A DNA stretch of 64,000 nucleotides from Thermophilibacter provencensis (GTDB taxonomy: Bacteria; Actinomycetota; Coriobacteriia; Coriobacteriales; Atopobiaceae): the NCBI RefSeq assembly GCF_900128445.1, contig NZ_LT671417.1:2119201-2183200 (forward strand), in the 5' to 3' direction. A program made the translations under genes and the position numbers. The notes under the pieces are model-generated. The model worked only from the letters and a program-made list of their open reading frames with translations, searched no databases and was not told the origin of the DNA. Of this stretch, positions 6,265 through 15,352 are shown in pieces (position 1 is the first letter of the stretch; the number at the start of each line of letters is the position of its first letter).

Positions 6265-8627
6265 TACTTCACGCGCTGCTTCATCTGGTTGGCGCCCTCG
6301 CCGGGCATTATGCGGCGGGCGTCGTAGACCGAGGGCACGCGGCTCACGGCGGCCAGCAGCACGTCGAGCAGGCTCGCGTCGGATATGGCCACGAGGAAGC
6401 GCAGGCGAGCCACGCCCTGCGCCGTGGTCTGCGTGGCGGCGGAGAGGATGTTGGCCCCGGCGTCCCCGATGGCGACGGTGATGTCCTTCAGCAGCCCCAT
6501 GCGGTCGGTTGCCTCCACGACTATCTCCACGCGGAACTCGGTGGCGCCCGAGGTGTCCCAGGCGACCTCGATCATCCGCTCGGGGTTGCGCCTGAGATCA
6601 GCCACGTTGGGGCAGTTCGCGCGATGGACGGAGACGCCGCGGCCGCGCGTGATGAAGCCCACGATCTCGTCTCCCGCCACGGGGTTGCAGCAGTGGGCGA
6701 GGTGCACGAGGAGGTCGGCGTCGCCCTTGACCACCACGCCGCAGTTGCTCTTGCGGCGCTTGCCGCGCGTGGCCTGCGTGAGCGCATAGGACTTCATGAC
6801 CGGCGCGCCCGAGGACATGGCCCGCTCGTGGGCGGCGTGGCGCTCCGCCTCGGCGGCGGCAGCGGCCAGCTGCTCGGGCGAGCCCTCCTCGAGGATCTCC
6901 TCGATGCGGTTGGCCGCCTGCTTGACCGAGACCTTGCCGGTGTGGACGCAGGCGAAGAGGTCCTCCGGGCTCCTCAGCTCGAAGTGCTCGCAGACGCGCT
7001 CGATGGCCTTGACCGTGCGGCGCGTGGAGATGCCGTATCCGCGCTTGCGCAACTCGTGGGCGAGCTCAGTCCTGCCCTGCTCGGCGTCGTCGTTCTTGGT
7101 CTGGGTGGAGAAGTACTTGCGGATCTTGGCGCGGCTCGACGGCATGGCCACGAGCTGCATCCAGTCGCGCGACGGCTTGGCGTTCTTGTTGGTGAGGATC
7201 TCCACGCGGTCGCCCATGTTGAGCTTGTAGGAGAGCGGCACCACCGAGCCGTTGACCTTGGCGCCCACGCAGTGGTTGCCCACCTCGGTGTGGACGGCGT
7301 AGGCGAAGTCGAGCGGCGTGGCGTCACGCCTCAGGCTCATGACCTCGCCCTTGGGCGTGAAGACGAAGATCTCGTGCTCGAAAAGGTCCACGCGCAGGTT
7401 GTCGAGGAACTCGTGCGGGTCGTCGATGTCGTCCTCGGCGGCCCAGTCGAGGGTCTTGCGGATCCAGTTGATCGTGGAGTCTATGGCGCGGTCCTCAGCG
7501 CTCATGCGGCCGCGCGAGTTGCCCTCCTTCTTGTAGAGCCAGTGGGCGGCGATGCCGTACTCGGAGGCCTCGTGCATCTCCACGGTGCGGATCTGGATCT
7601 CTATGGGCTTTCCGTCGGGGCCCACGACCGTGGTGTGCAGGCTCTGGTAGAGGTTCGCCTTGGGCGTGGCGATGTAGTCCTTGAAGCGGCCGGGCATCGG
7701 GTTCCACAGGGAGTGCACCGCGCCGAGCGCCGAGTAGCAGTCCCCCACCGTCTGGGTGATCACGCGCAGGGCGATGAGGTCGTAGATGTCGGAGAACTCG
7801 CGGCCCTTGCGGGTCATCTTCTGGTAGATGCTCCAGAGGTGCTTCGGCCGTCCCGTGATCTGGTAGTTCCTGAGGCCGGCCGCCTTGAGCTCGTCGTCGA
7901 GCGTCTTGATGGCGGCCTCGGTGTCGTCCTCGCGCTGCGCGCGGCTGTCCTGGACCATGCGGGCCACGCGCTGGTACTCCTCCGGCTCGAGCCAGAAGAA
8001 CGCCAGGTCCTCGAGCTCCCACTTCACCGACGAGATGCCGAGCCGGTCGGCGAGCGGGGCGTAGACGTCCATGGTCTCGCGCGCCTTGAACTGGCGGCGG
8101 TCGGGCGGCAGGGCCGCGAGCGTGCGCATGTTGTGCAGGCGGTCGGCGAGCTTGATGATGACCACGCGGATGTCGCGGCTCATGGCGAGGAACATCTTGC
8201 GGAGGTTCCAGGCCTGCTTCTCGTCCATCGAGGAGACCTGGATGGAGGTGAGCTTGGTCACGCCGTCCACGAGGTCGGCGACGGTCGCCCCGAAGAGCTC
8301 GGCGAGCTCGTCCTTGGTCGCGGGGGTGTCCTCGACCGTGTCGTGGAGAAGCGCCGCGCAGATGGTGTCCTCGTCCATGCGCAGGTCGTGCGCCAGGATG
8401 AGCGCCACCTCGACGGGGTGGTTGATGTAGGGCTCGCCGGAGCGGCGGCGCTGGTCGCGGTGGTACTCGGCGGCGAAGCGATAGGCCCGCTCGACCTTCT
8501 CGCTCCCCTCCTCGTCGAGATACGCCGCGCACGCCGCCTGGAGCAGCCGATAGTTCGCCGCGTCGGGAACCCCCCTCTTGGGGTCTCGCGCCGCCGTGGG
8601 GGCGGCCGTGTACTCGTTGGCGCTCAT
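6264..8627 (-). CDS. rel: Bifunctional (p)ppGpp synthetase/hydrolase
   Basis: 787 aa, normal length for a Rel/SpoT long RSH protein, from the ATG at 8627 (GGAGGGGAG upstream). The hydrolase HD domain has YINHPVEVA and LLHDTVEDT. The synthetase domain has KDYIATPKANLYQSLHTTV. TGS is at FTPKGEVMSLRRDATPLDFAYAVH, followed by a Cys-rich/zinc-finger region (LAHCCNPVAGDEIVGFITRGRG) and a C-terminal ACT domain. Both catalytic halves look intact, so it should make and degrade the stringent-response alarmone. It follows recJ by 17 bp in a leftward run secD-like - recJ - rel. Confidence 0.96.
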   Translation of the reverse strand: MSANEYTAAPTAARDPKRGVPDAANYRLLQAACAAYLDEEGSEKVERAYRFAAEYHRDQRRRSGEPYINHPVEVALILAHDLRMDEDTICAALLHDTVEDTPATKDELAELFGATVADLVDGVTKLTSIQVSSMDEKQAWNLRKMFLAMSRDIRVVIIKLADRLHNMRTLAALPPDRRQFKARETMDVYAPLADRLGISSVKWELEDLAFFWLEPEEYQRVARMVQDSRAQREDDTEAAIKTLDDELKAAGLRNYQITGRPKHLWSIYQKMTRKGREFSDIYDLIALRVITQTVGDCYSALGAVHSLWNPMPGRFKDYIATPKANLYQSLHTTVVGPDGKPIEIQIRTVEMHEASEYGIAAHWLYKKEGNSRGRMSAEDRAIDSTINWIRKTLDWAAEDDIDDPHEFLDNLRVDLFEHEIFVFTPKGEVMSLRRDATPLDFAYAVHTEVGNHCVGAKVNGSVVPLSYKLNMGDRVEILTNKNAKPSRDWMQLVAMPSSRAKIRKYFSTQTKNDDAEQGRTELAHELRKRGYGISTRRTVKAIERVCEHFELRSPEDLFACVHTGKVSVKQAANRIEEILEEGSPEQLAAAAAEAERHAAHERAMSSGAPVMKSYALTQATRGKRRKSNCGVVVKGDADLLVHLAHCCNPVAGDEIVGFITRGRGVSVHRANCPNVADLRRNPERMIEVAWDTSGATEFRVEIVVEATDRMGLLKDITVAIGDAGANILSAATQTTAQGVARLRFLVAISDASLLDVLLAAVSRVPSVYDARRIMPGEGANQMKQRVK

Positions 8628-8644
8628 GGCTCCCCTCCTTCCCC

Positions 8645-11600
8645 TCACACGATGATACCGAAGTCGGGCGTGATGGGCCGGCTCACGCGGGCGAGAAGCT
8701 CGTCCGGGGTCGCCTCGAGCGCCCAGGCGCAGAACTCGGAGAAGGCCCGCTGGGCGCGCAGCCCCTCCGCGTAGCACGCGGACTGGGAGAGCTCCATGCG
8801 CTCCGGCGAGGCGGCCATGGAGACCCGGCGGGCGTCGCCCCATCCCGCGACGGAGGCGAAGCCGAGCTCCGAGAATACCGCGAGCCCGGAGGCGACCTCA
8901 GGGGCGTCGAGCGCGACGCGCGGCTCGAGCGCGCGCGCCTCGCGGGCGATGCCCTCGTCGTCGAGGGAGATGGGGCCGCCGGAGCGATAGAGCGACGAGA
9001 GGGCGCGATAGAGCGCCACGAGCTGCGGGCGCGCCGGCGCGGCCGCGGAGAGGATGCGCTCGCCGGCGTAGACGTCACGCGAGCCAAAGAGCACGTGCAC
9101 CGTGGCGGGCGCGCCGTCCCGCCCGGCCCGGCCGCTCATCTGGTTGAACTCGACCTCGCCGAGCGGCAGGCCGAAGAGCACCACGTGGCGGACGCCCGGG
9201 AGGTTGACCCCCTCGCCGAAGGCGCTCGTGGAGACGATGCACGCCAGCTCGTCGGACCTAAACGCGCGCTCGACGCGGCCGCGGGCGTCGCGAGAGAGCC
9301 CGGCATGGTAGAAGGCCACGCGATGGGCGAGCTCGGGCACGCGGTGGCGCAGGGCGCGCACGAGCGACACCGCCTGGTCGCGCGTGCTCGCGTAGACGAT
9401 GGTCTTCTCGCCGAGCGCCACGATCGAGGCGAGGGCTGCGTCACGGTCCCTGATCTCGCGGCAGTCGTCGATCGCGAGGTTGGGCCGAGACGCGCCGTCG
9501 ACCACCACGTCGCCGCGGCCGATGGAGAGCAGCTCGCAGATGCGCGCCGCGACGCCCGGCGCCGCCGTTGCCGTCACGGCGAGCGCCGCGGGCCGGCCGA
9601 GCTCCGCGAGCACCGCGGGCAGCTCGAGGTAGGCGTCACGGTCGCCGGGCCTGGCGAGCCCGGCGTGGTGTGCCTCGTCCACGACGACGAAGCCGACGCG
9701 ACGCGACTCGGCGAAGGACGCGCGGTGGATGGCGAGAAACTCGGGCGTGGTCAGCACGACGTCGACGGAGCCCGACGCGAGCCCGGCGAGCACGCGGGCG
9801 CGCTCGGGCGCGGGCGTCTCGCCGGTGAGCACCTCCGCCGAGACGCCGTCAGCCGCAAGGCCCTCGCGCAGGTGGAAGGCCTGGTCGGCGACGAGCGCGC
9901 GAAGCGGGTAGACGAAGACGCTCGCCCTGTCGCGCGAGATGGCCTCGCGCGCGGCGTGGAGCTGGAACACGAGCGACTTGCCCCGCCCCGTCGCCATGAC
10001 GGCGAGGCAGGAGCGACCGGCGGCGAGCCGGTCGAGCGCGGCGCGCTGAGCGGGGAGCAGCGGCGCGTCGCCGATGAGCGAGCGGCGCAGGGCATCCGTG
10101 AGGCCGTCGTAGGGGAGGCGCGCGAGCTCCGCGCGACGGCCCTCCGCGGGCGTCACGGCGTCGTCGCCCGGCACCGGGGGCGCCTCGAGCTCGCCGTCGG
10201 GGACCACGGGCCGCAAGGGGGCGTCGGGCAGGCGGTACAGGATGTCCCTCACCATGAGCTTGGGCTTGGTCCTGCCCTGCCAGGTCTCGTTGACCGCCTC
10301 GTAGACGAGGTCGACGACGCCCTCCCAGGAGCTGGCGCGCTCGGCGTCGGGCGCGCGGAACATGATCGCGGGGACGCAGCTCGCGCCGTCGGTGGCCACG
10401 AAGCGCACGTGCGCGCCGTCGGCCCCGACGCGGGCGCGGTTCCTCATGCTCACGCCAACGGAGGCGAGCAGCGGCTTCTTGTTGCCCTGGCCGAAGGGCT
10501 GGAGGAGCTCGAGCGAGGCGATGCTCTCGACGGAGAGCTCCCCGAGCCGCACGATGGCCGTGACCTCGCCCGTGTCCTCGAACTGCTCGTCGGGGAGCTC
10601 CTCGAGCGCGCGGCACAGACGCTCGCGGAACTCGTCGACGCGGGCCGCCTCGCAGGTCACGCCCACCGCGCCGGCATGCCCCCCGAAGCGCACGAGCACG
10701 TCCGAGCACTGCTCTACGGCATGGAAGAGGTCCACGGAGCCCACGGAGCGCCCCGACCCCCGCGCGACGCCGTCCGTCACGGAGAAGACGATGGCGGGGA
10801 CGTGATAGCGGTTGACGAGGCGCGAAGCCACGATGCCCTTGACGCCCTCGTGCCAGCCCTCCCCCGCCACGACGACGGCCCGGCCGCCGCGATAGGTGCG
10901 CTCCGCCTCGGCGAAGGCCTCCTCGGAGAGGGCGGACTCGGTCTCCTTCCGCTCGGCGTTAATCGCCTCGAGCCTCCCGGCCAGGATCGTCGCCTCGGAG
11001 ACGTCGTCGGTGAGGAGCAGCTCGAGCGCCACGTCGGTGGAGCCCATGCGCCCCGCCGCGTTGAGGCGCGGGATGACGGAGAACGGCAGGCCGTCCGCCG
11101 AGACCTGCGCGAGGTCGACCCCCGCCGTGGCCGCGAGGGCCACGAGGCCGGGGCGCGTGGCCTCCCGCATGCGCGAGATCCCCTCCGCCACGAGCGCGCG
11201 GTTCTCGCCCGCGAGCGGCATCATGTCCGAGAGGGTGCCGAGCGCGGCGACGTCGATGAAGTCGAGCCAGAGGTCGGGCGCCCCGCGCCTCCGGCCGAGC
11301 TCGCAGACGAGCTTGAGGGCAACGCCGGCGCCCGCGAGGTCGCGAGAGGGGCAGCCCTCGTCGAGCTTGGGGTCGGTGACGGGAACGCCCTCGGGGACGA
11401 GGTCGGCGGGCTCGTGGTGGTCGGTTACCACAACGTCGACCCCCTCGCCCACGAGCCAGGAGACCTCGCGGGCGGCGGCGATTCCGTTGTCGACGGTCAC
11501 CACGAGGTCCGGGCTGCATGCCGCGCGGACCCGGGCGAGCGCCTCGCGAGAGAGGCCGTACCCCTCGCCGAAGCGATGCGGGATGAAGGGGTGGACGTCG

Positions 11601-11935
11601 GCCCCGAGACGCCGGAGCGCGAGCGTGAGCAGGCAGGTCGAGCTCATGCCGTCGACGTCGAAGTCCCCGAAGACGGCGATCGCCTCGTGTGCGTCGAGCG
11701 CGCGCTCGACCCGCGAGACCGCGGCGTCCATCCCCGGGATGAGCAGCGGGTCCGCCCAGTCGCGCTCGAGCGAGGGCGTAAGGAACGCGCGCGCCTCGGC
11801 GACGTCGGTCACGCCGCGAGCCGCGAGGACGCGCGCCACGAGCGCGCTGACGCCAAGGCCGTCCGCGAGCGCGCGCTCGGCGGCCGGGTCATGGGCGAGC
11901 ACCGCCCATCGGCGGCTGTTCGCGAGGCCGGACAT
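8645..11935 (-). CDS. recJ: RecJ exonuclease fused to a RecQ-like SF2 helicase
   Basis: 1096 aa, about twice the usual RecJ. Residues about 1-575 are RecJ: GDFDVDGMSS (motif I), TDHHEP (DHH), FGGHAGAVG (DHHA1), then the OB-like domain ending near MVRDILYRL. Residues about 600-1096 form a superfamily-2 helicase: Walker A MATGRGKS, DEAH box VVDEAHH, motif III TATAA, motif VI QMSGRAGRDG. RecJ degrades 5'-ended single strands in RecFOR repair, and RecQ normally unwinds for it; here both would sit on one chain. It starts directly next to the secD-like stop (zero spacing) and runs on to rel. The frame is continuous with no sign of sequencing error. Confidence 0.93.
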   Translation of the reverse strand: MSGLANSRRWAVLAHDPAAERALADGLGVSALVARVLAARGVTDVAEARAFLTPSLERDWADPLLIPGMDAAVSRVERALDAHEAIAVFGDFDVDGMSSTCLLTLALRRLGADVHPFIPHRFGEGYGLSREALARVRAACSPDLVVTVDNGIAAAREVSWLVGEGVDVVVTDHHEPADLVPEGVPVTDPKLDEGCPSRDLAGAGVALKLVCELGRRRGAPDLWLDFIDVAALGTLSDMMPLAGENRALVAEGISRMREATRPGLVALAATAGVDLAQVSADGLPFSVIPRLNAAGRMGSTDVALELLLTDDVSEATILAGRLEAINAERKETESALSEEAFAEAERTYRGGRAVVVAGEGWHEGVKGIVASRLVNRYHVPAIVFSVTDGVARGSGRSVGSVDLFHAVEQCSDVLVRFGGHAGAVGVTCEAARVDEFRERLCRALEELPDEQFEDTGEVTAIVRLGELSVESIASLELLQPFGQGNKKPLLASVGVSMRNRARVGADGAHVRFVATDGASCVPAIMFRAPDAERASSWEGVVDLVYEAVNETWQGRTKPKLMVRDILYRLPDAPLRPVVPDGELEAPPVPGDDAVTPAEGRRAELARLPYDGLTDALRRSLIGDAPLLPAQRAALDRLAAGRSCLAVMATGRGKSLVFQLHAAREAISRDRASVFVYPLRALVADQAFHLREGLAADGVSAEVLTGETPAPERARVLAGLASGSVDVVLTTPEFLAIHRASFAESRRVGFVVVDEAHHAGLARPGDRDAYLELPAVLAELGRPAALAVTATAAPGVAARICELLSIGRGDVVVDGASRPNLAIDDCREIRDRDAALASIVALGEKTIVYASTRDQAVSLVRALRHRVPELAHRVAFYHAGLSRDARGRVERAFRSDELACIVSTSAFGEGVNLPGVRHVVLFGLPLGEVEFNQMSGRAGRDGAPATVHVLFGSRDVYAGERILSAAAPARPQLVALYRALSSLYRSGGPISLDDEGIAREARALEPRVALDAPEVASGLAVFSELGFASVAGWGDARRVSMAASPERMELSQSACYAEGLRAQRAFSEFCAWALEATPDELLARVSRPITPDFGIIV

Positions 11936-13351
11936 CTAGCGGTCGCCCTCGTCGCGCGGCGCCACGCCCCACGCGTCGGGGTTTGCGCGCATGGCGCGGG
12001 AGAAGGCCCTCGTGAGCGGCAGGCAGACCAGCAGCAGCGTGAGGGCGCCGGCGACGGCCGCGACGGGCCAGACGAGGCCCGCGGGGTTGGAGGCGAGCCC
12101 GCCCTCGGAGACGAGGAGGAAGAGCGCCAGGCCGCCCGCGACGAACGCCACCGCGATGACGGCGAGCTCCCGCGCGTGGCGGCGCAGCGCGACGCTGCCG
12201 GCGTCGCGCGGGTCGGTGCCGCCGCGCACGCACGAGCGGACGCGCCAGAGGACGCGGAGGAGCTCGAGGAAGGTCGCGCACACGACGATGGCTGCCACGA
12301 CGTAGGCCGCGCCGGTGGGCACGAAGAGCCCGGCGCGAGAGAGCGCGGCGAGGCCGCCCACCTCGAGCACGGCGACGCTGACCAGGCCGGCGTACGCGAC
12401 GAGGCCGAGCAGGCGCATGGTCGCGAGCAGCGCCACGAGCGCCGCGAGCGCCGCGACGCCCGCGACGACGAGCGCCCGGAGGAGGCCCGTCCCGGAGACG
12501 GCGGGGGCAAGCGGCGCGGCGGTGCCCTCGCCGAGCTCGACCGGCAGCACGCCGGTCCTGACCGCGGCCTGCATGCCCGCGGCGTCCGTGAGCGAGAGGC
12601 CCGCGGAGACGGTGACCACGCCGTCGGTGATGGGGTCGCTCACCCCGGGGGCCGCGACCACGGTGCCGTCAAAGACGACCGCGACCTGCCCGCCCACGGG
12701 GGCGAGCTCGGACGTCACCTCGGCGAAGGCCTCGGCTCCCTCGGAGGTGAAGGCGATCTGTATGCCGTAGAGGTCGGAGGATGCGGAGAGCCTCACCGGG
12801 TCGATGGAGGCGATCGAGGAGTTATCGAGAAACGCCTCGTAGCTACCCTCGGCGAGGACGACGCCGGACGCGCCCGCCTGCACCCGCGCCAGCGCGTCGG
12901 CGTCCGAGATGGCATCGAGGCGGACGAGCTCGACCCTACCCGGCCTCGTGGCGACCGCGACGGCGTCGGCGGCGTCCTGACCGGCGGGGACCTCGACGGT
13001 CACCCCCTCCCCCGAGCTGACGCGCGCGCCGCGCACGCCGAGCGCGGAGAGCCGAGACCTGACGGCGGCGGCGGTCGCCGCGGAGTCCGCGGCGCCGTCA
13101 GCGAGCGCGTATGAATATGAGGTCCCCCCGGCGAAGTCGACGCCCCAGCCGAGGACCTCGGCCGGGGGCAGGGCGAGAAGGACGGAGGCGACGAGCAGGG
13201 CGAGGGCGGCGAGGAGCGCGGCTATCTGGGACCGCGCGTCGGAGGGGACCCCGCGGCCCGCCCGCCCGGCCCGGCCCCTCGGCGCGGGCCCCGCCGTCGC
13301 TCCCCAGCGCCTGACGCCCGTGGCGCCCTTCCCGTTCTTCTCGTCTCTCAT
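11936..13351 (-). CDS. SecD-like translocase subunit, degenerate membrane part
   Basis: 471 aa. It has an N-terminal membrane helix (about 43-62) followed by the SecD/SecF signature WGVDFAGGTSYSY, a periplasmic P1-like domain (YGIQIAFTSEGAEAFAEVTSE; VVFDGTVVAAPGVSDPI), then five hydrophobic helices. SecD works with SecF and the proton gradient to pull secreted proteins out of SecYEG. The canonical helix motif containing VDANV and an ERIRE tail, which carries the coupling Asp, reads VCATFLELLRVLWRVRS here and lacks it. No secF lies within the window. Possibly a diverged or repurposed SecD. First gene of a leftward run with recJ and rel. Confidence 0.75.
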   Translation of the reverse strand: MRDEKNGKGATGVRRWGATAGPAPRGRAGRAGRGVPSDARSQIAALLAALALLVASVLLALPPAEVLGWGVDFAGGTSYSYALADGAADSAATAAAVRSRLSALGVRGARVSSGEGVTVEVPAGQDAADAVAVATRPGRVELVRLDAISDADALARVQAGASGVVLAEGSYEAFLDNSSIASIDPVRLSASSDLYGIQIAFTSEGAEAFAEVTSELAPVGGQVAVVFDGTVVAAPGVSDPITDGVVTVSAGLSLTDAAGMQAAVRTGVLPVELGEGTAAPLAPAVSGTGLLRALVVAGVAALAALVALLATMRLLGLVAYAGLVSVAVLEVGGLAALSRAGLFVPTGAAYVVAAIVVCATFLELLRVLWRVRSCVRGGTDPRDAGSVALRRHARELAVIAVAFVAGGLALFLLVSEGGLASNPAGLVWPVAAVAGALTLLLVCLPLTRAFSRAMRANPDAWGVAPRDEGDR

Positions 13352-13465
13352 GGCATGCCTCTTCGGTTGGGTGGCGCTTCAGCGCCCTGTCAATCCGAAC
13401 AATCATACCGCAACGAGCGGGGGGTCCCGAAGGCCGGACGCTCGGGCGGGGGCCCTTCCCCGCGC

Positions 13466-14605
13466 CTACCAGTCCTGCGCCGCCGCGGACGCCATCCAGT
13501 CCTCGACGAAGGCGGCATAGGTCCCCGCCATGATGGCCTCGCGCGCGCGGCGCATGAGGTCGAGCAGGTAGTAGACGTTGTGCTGGGAGATGAGGATCGA
13601 GCCGAGCATCTCCTTCTGGCGCACGAGGTGGTGCAGGTAGGCGCGCGAGAAGCCCCCCGTGCAGGTGGGGCAGGAGCACGCCGGGTCGAGCGGGCCGTGG
13701 TCGTGGGTGAAGCGGGCGTGTCGGAAGTTCAGGCGACCCTCGCTCGAGAACGCTGAGCCGGTGCGTGCCGTGCGCGTGGGCAGCACGCAGTCGAACATGT
13801 CCACGCCGCAGGCGACGCCGCGCACGAGGGTGGTGGGGTTGCCGACGCCCATGAGGTAGCGAGGCTTGTTGCGCGGCATGTGCTCGGAGACGAGCGGGGC
13901 CAGGGACTCGAACATCGTCTCGTGGTCCTCCCCCACCGAGTAGCCGCCGATGCCGTAGCCGGGGAAGTCGCCGATCTCCTCAAGGTGGCGCAGGGAGCGG
14001 AGGCGCAGGTCGAGGTGCATGCCCCCCTGGACGATGCCAAAGAGGGCCTGATCGGGGCGAGCGTGCGCCGCGTAGCAGCGCTCCGCCCACAGGCTTGAGA
14101 GCTCGACGGAGCGCTCCACCTTGGAGCGCGGCGCGGGATAGCCAACGCACTGGTCGAGCTGCATCACGATGTCGGCGCCGAGCTTCTGGGCGATCGCCAT
14201 GTTCTCCTCGGGCGACCACTCGACCCAGCGCCCGTCGTAGTCCACGGCGCGGAAGCGCACCCCGTCGCGCGAGAGCCTGAAGAACTCCTCGTGGGAGAAG
14301 ACCTGGAATCCGCCCGAGTCGGTGAGGATCGGACGGTCCCAGCACATGAAGTCGTGGAGGCCCCCCATCTCGGCGACGAGGTCGGCGCCCGGGCGCATGG
14401 AGAGGTGATAGGTGTTGGCGAGCAGGATCTTGGTGCCCAGCTGCTCGAGCGTGGACGGGAGCAGCCCCTTCACCGTGGCCTTGGTCCCCACCGGCATGAA
14501 GATCGGCGTGGGGACGTCGCCGTGGGGGGTGTGCAGGACGCCCGCGCGCGCGTGCGTCCCCGGGTCCTCGGCGAGGACTTCGTACTTGAACAGGCTCGTA
14601 TCCAC
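13466..14605 (-). CDS. tgt: tRNA-guanine transglycosylase
   Basis: 379 aa from a GTG at 14605 (GGAGGAAGCC upstream), the usual Tgt length. It swaps guanine-34 of GUN anticodons for preQ1 in queuosine synthesis. Visible features: substrate pocket LTDSGGFQVFS (nucleophile/base Asp), GIVQGG, GYSVGE, the second Asp in VDMFDCVLPTR, and the zinc site CSCPTC...H. queA and queH follow upstream at 16654 and 19213, so three queuosine genes lie within 6.4 kb. Between tgt and ptsH lies a 103-bp structured element (14628-14730) shared with queA. Confidence 0.97.
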   Translation of the reverse strand: MDTSLFKYEVLAEDPGTHARAGVLHTPHGDVPTPIFMPVGTKATVKGLLPSTLEQLGTKILLANTYHLSMRPGADLVAEMGGLHDFMCWDRPILTDSGGFQVFSHEEFFRLSRDGVRFRAVDYDGRWVEWSPEENMAIAQKLGADIVMQLDQCVGYPAPRSKVERSVELSSLWAERCYAAHARPDQALFGIVQGGMHLDLRLRSLRHLEEIGDFPGYGIGGYSVGEDHETMFESLAPLVSEHMPRNKPRYLMGVGNPTTLVRGVACGVDMFDCVLPTRTARTGSAFSSEGRLNFRHARFTHDHGPLDPACSCPTCTGGFSRAYLHHLVRQKEMLGSILISQHNVYYLLDLMRRAREAIMAGTYAAFVEDWMASAAAQDW

Positions 14606-14627
14606 GGCTTCCTCCGCTCGCGTGGGG

Positions 14628-14730
14628 AGGTCGCCGAGAAGAACCGTGTGACCCGACGCTCGGACAGCTTCGCCGCAAAGAGCGCGGCTGCAGAACTCGC
14701 GGCGGGTCACACGGTTCTTCTCGGCGACCT
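14628..14730 (-). promoter_or_regulatory. Structured element upstream of tgt (shared with queA)
   Basis: A perfect 28-bp stem (14628-14655 with 14703-14730) closes a 47-nt core. The core has an inner hairpin, GCCGC (14672-14676) and GCGGC (14684-14688), with a 7-nt loop. Conserved with the element upstream of queA are GACAGCTTCG and CTGCAGAACTCGCGG, on the plus strand. The outer and inner stems differ in sequence between the two copies but still pair. The ends of the stem carry an inverted pair of the GAGAAGAAC motif. It starts 23 nt before the tgt start. Proposed as a cis-acting RNA; no known riboswitch class was recognised. Confidence 0.5.
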
Positions 14731-14762
14731 CGCGGTCGCAACTTGGCGTGCCCATCCTACAC

Positions 14763-14793
14763 AAAAGGACCCGGCGTCGCAGTGACGCCGGGT
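14763..14793 (-). terminator. Terminator of ptsH
   Basis: A perfect 10-bp stem ACCCGGCGTC / GACGCCGGGT (14769-14793) followed on the minus strand by CCTTTTG, 40 nt past the ptsH stop. Confidence 0.85.
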
Positions 14794-14832
14794 CGAACCA
14801 TCGAGAAAAGGTGATGGGGTGTCGCCGATCGA

Positions 14833-15105
14833 CTACTCGCCGAAGCCGGAGTCGATGAGGGCGATCAGGGCGTCCAGGGCCTCCTGCTCGTCGGCGCCGT
14901 CGCAGGCGACCTCGACCTTGGTGCCGGTGCCGAGGCCGGCGGCCAGGATCATCATGATGGACTTGGCGTTGACAGGAGCGGAGTCCTTGTCGACGTTCTT
15001 GATGGTGACGTTGCACTGGTACTTCTTGGCCTCGGTCACGAAGACGGACGCGGGACGGGCGTGAAGGCCGGTGGCGTTGATGATGCTCGTCTGCTTAGAA
15101 ACCAT
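14833..15105 (-). CDS. ptsH: Phosphocarrier protein HPr
   Basis: 90 aa from the ATG at 15105. HPr passes phosphate from Enzyme I to sugar-specific Enzyme II proteins. The active His15 is in TGLHARPAS, and the regulatory serine region KSIMMILAAG (Ser49 here) is present, so HPr kinase-type control is possible. Single-gene transcript ending at 14763-14793; Enzyme I is not in the window. Upstream alternatives (15222) would add a non-homologous 39-residue extension and are rejected. Confidence 0.97.
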   Translation of the reverse strand: MVSKQTSIINATGLHARPASVFVTEAKKYQCNVTIKNVDKDSAPVNAKSIMMILAAGLGTGTKVEVACDGADEQEALDALIALIDSGFGE

Positions 15106-15352
15106 GTTGCGGACTCCCTTTCCAAATACTCCAGAACAATCGGGGACGTCTGCATCCCCTCTGAGAAACACATAGCACATCCTAGCAAACAAGAGACGCG
15201 TTGACGCCAAACTTCTGGCCAAGGGTGCAATCTCTGGGGATAAGCGGAATCAGGGCGGGCGGCGGGCGGTCGTGCGAGACAATGTCGATGGCGGCATCGC
15301 CGTCGCACGAGACAGCGCGCCGCGAGCGCTCGCGGCTGAGAGGAGCGGACCC

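Noticed and set aside
5361-8774. A 1137-codon rightward open frame opposite the MBL and rel genes
   Set aside because: Same antisense artefact of high GC; rel and the hydrolase are clear on the minus strand.
9095-13114. A 1339-codon rightward open frame opposite recJ and secD
   Set aside because: It is the mirror of GC-rich genes on the other strand; its product is low-complexity (His, Arg, Glu, Gly, Ala) with no domain, while the opposite strand encodes recognisable enzymes.
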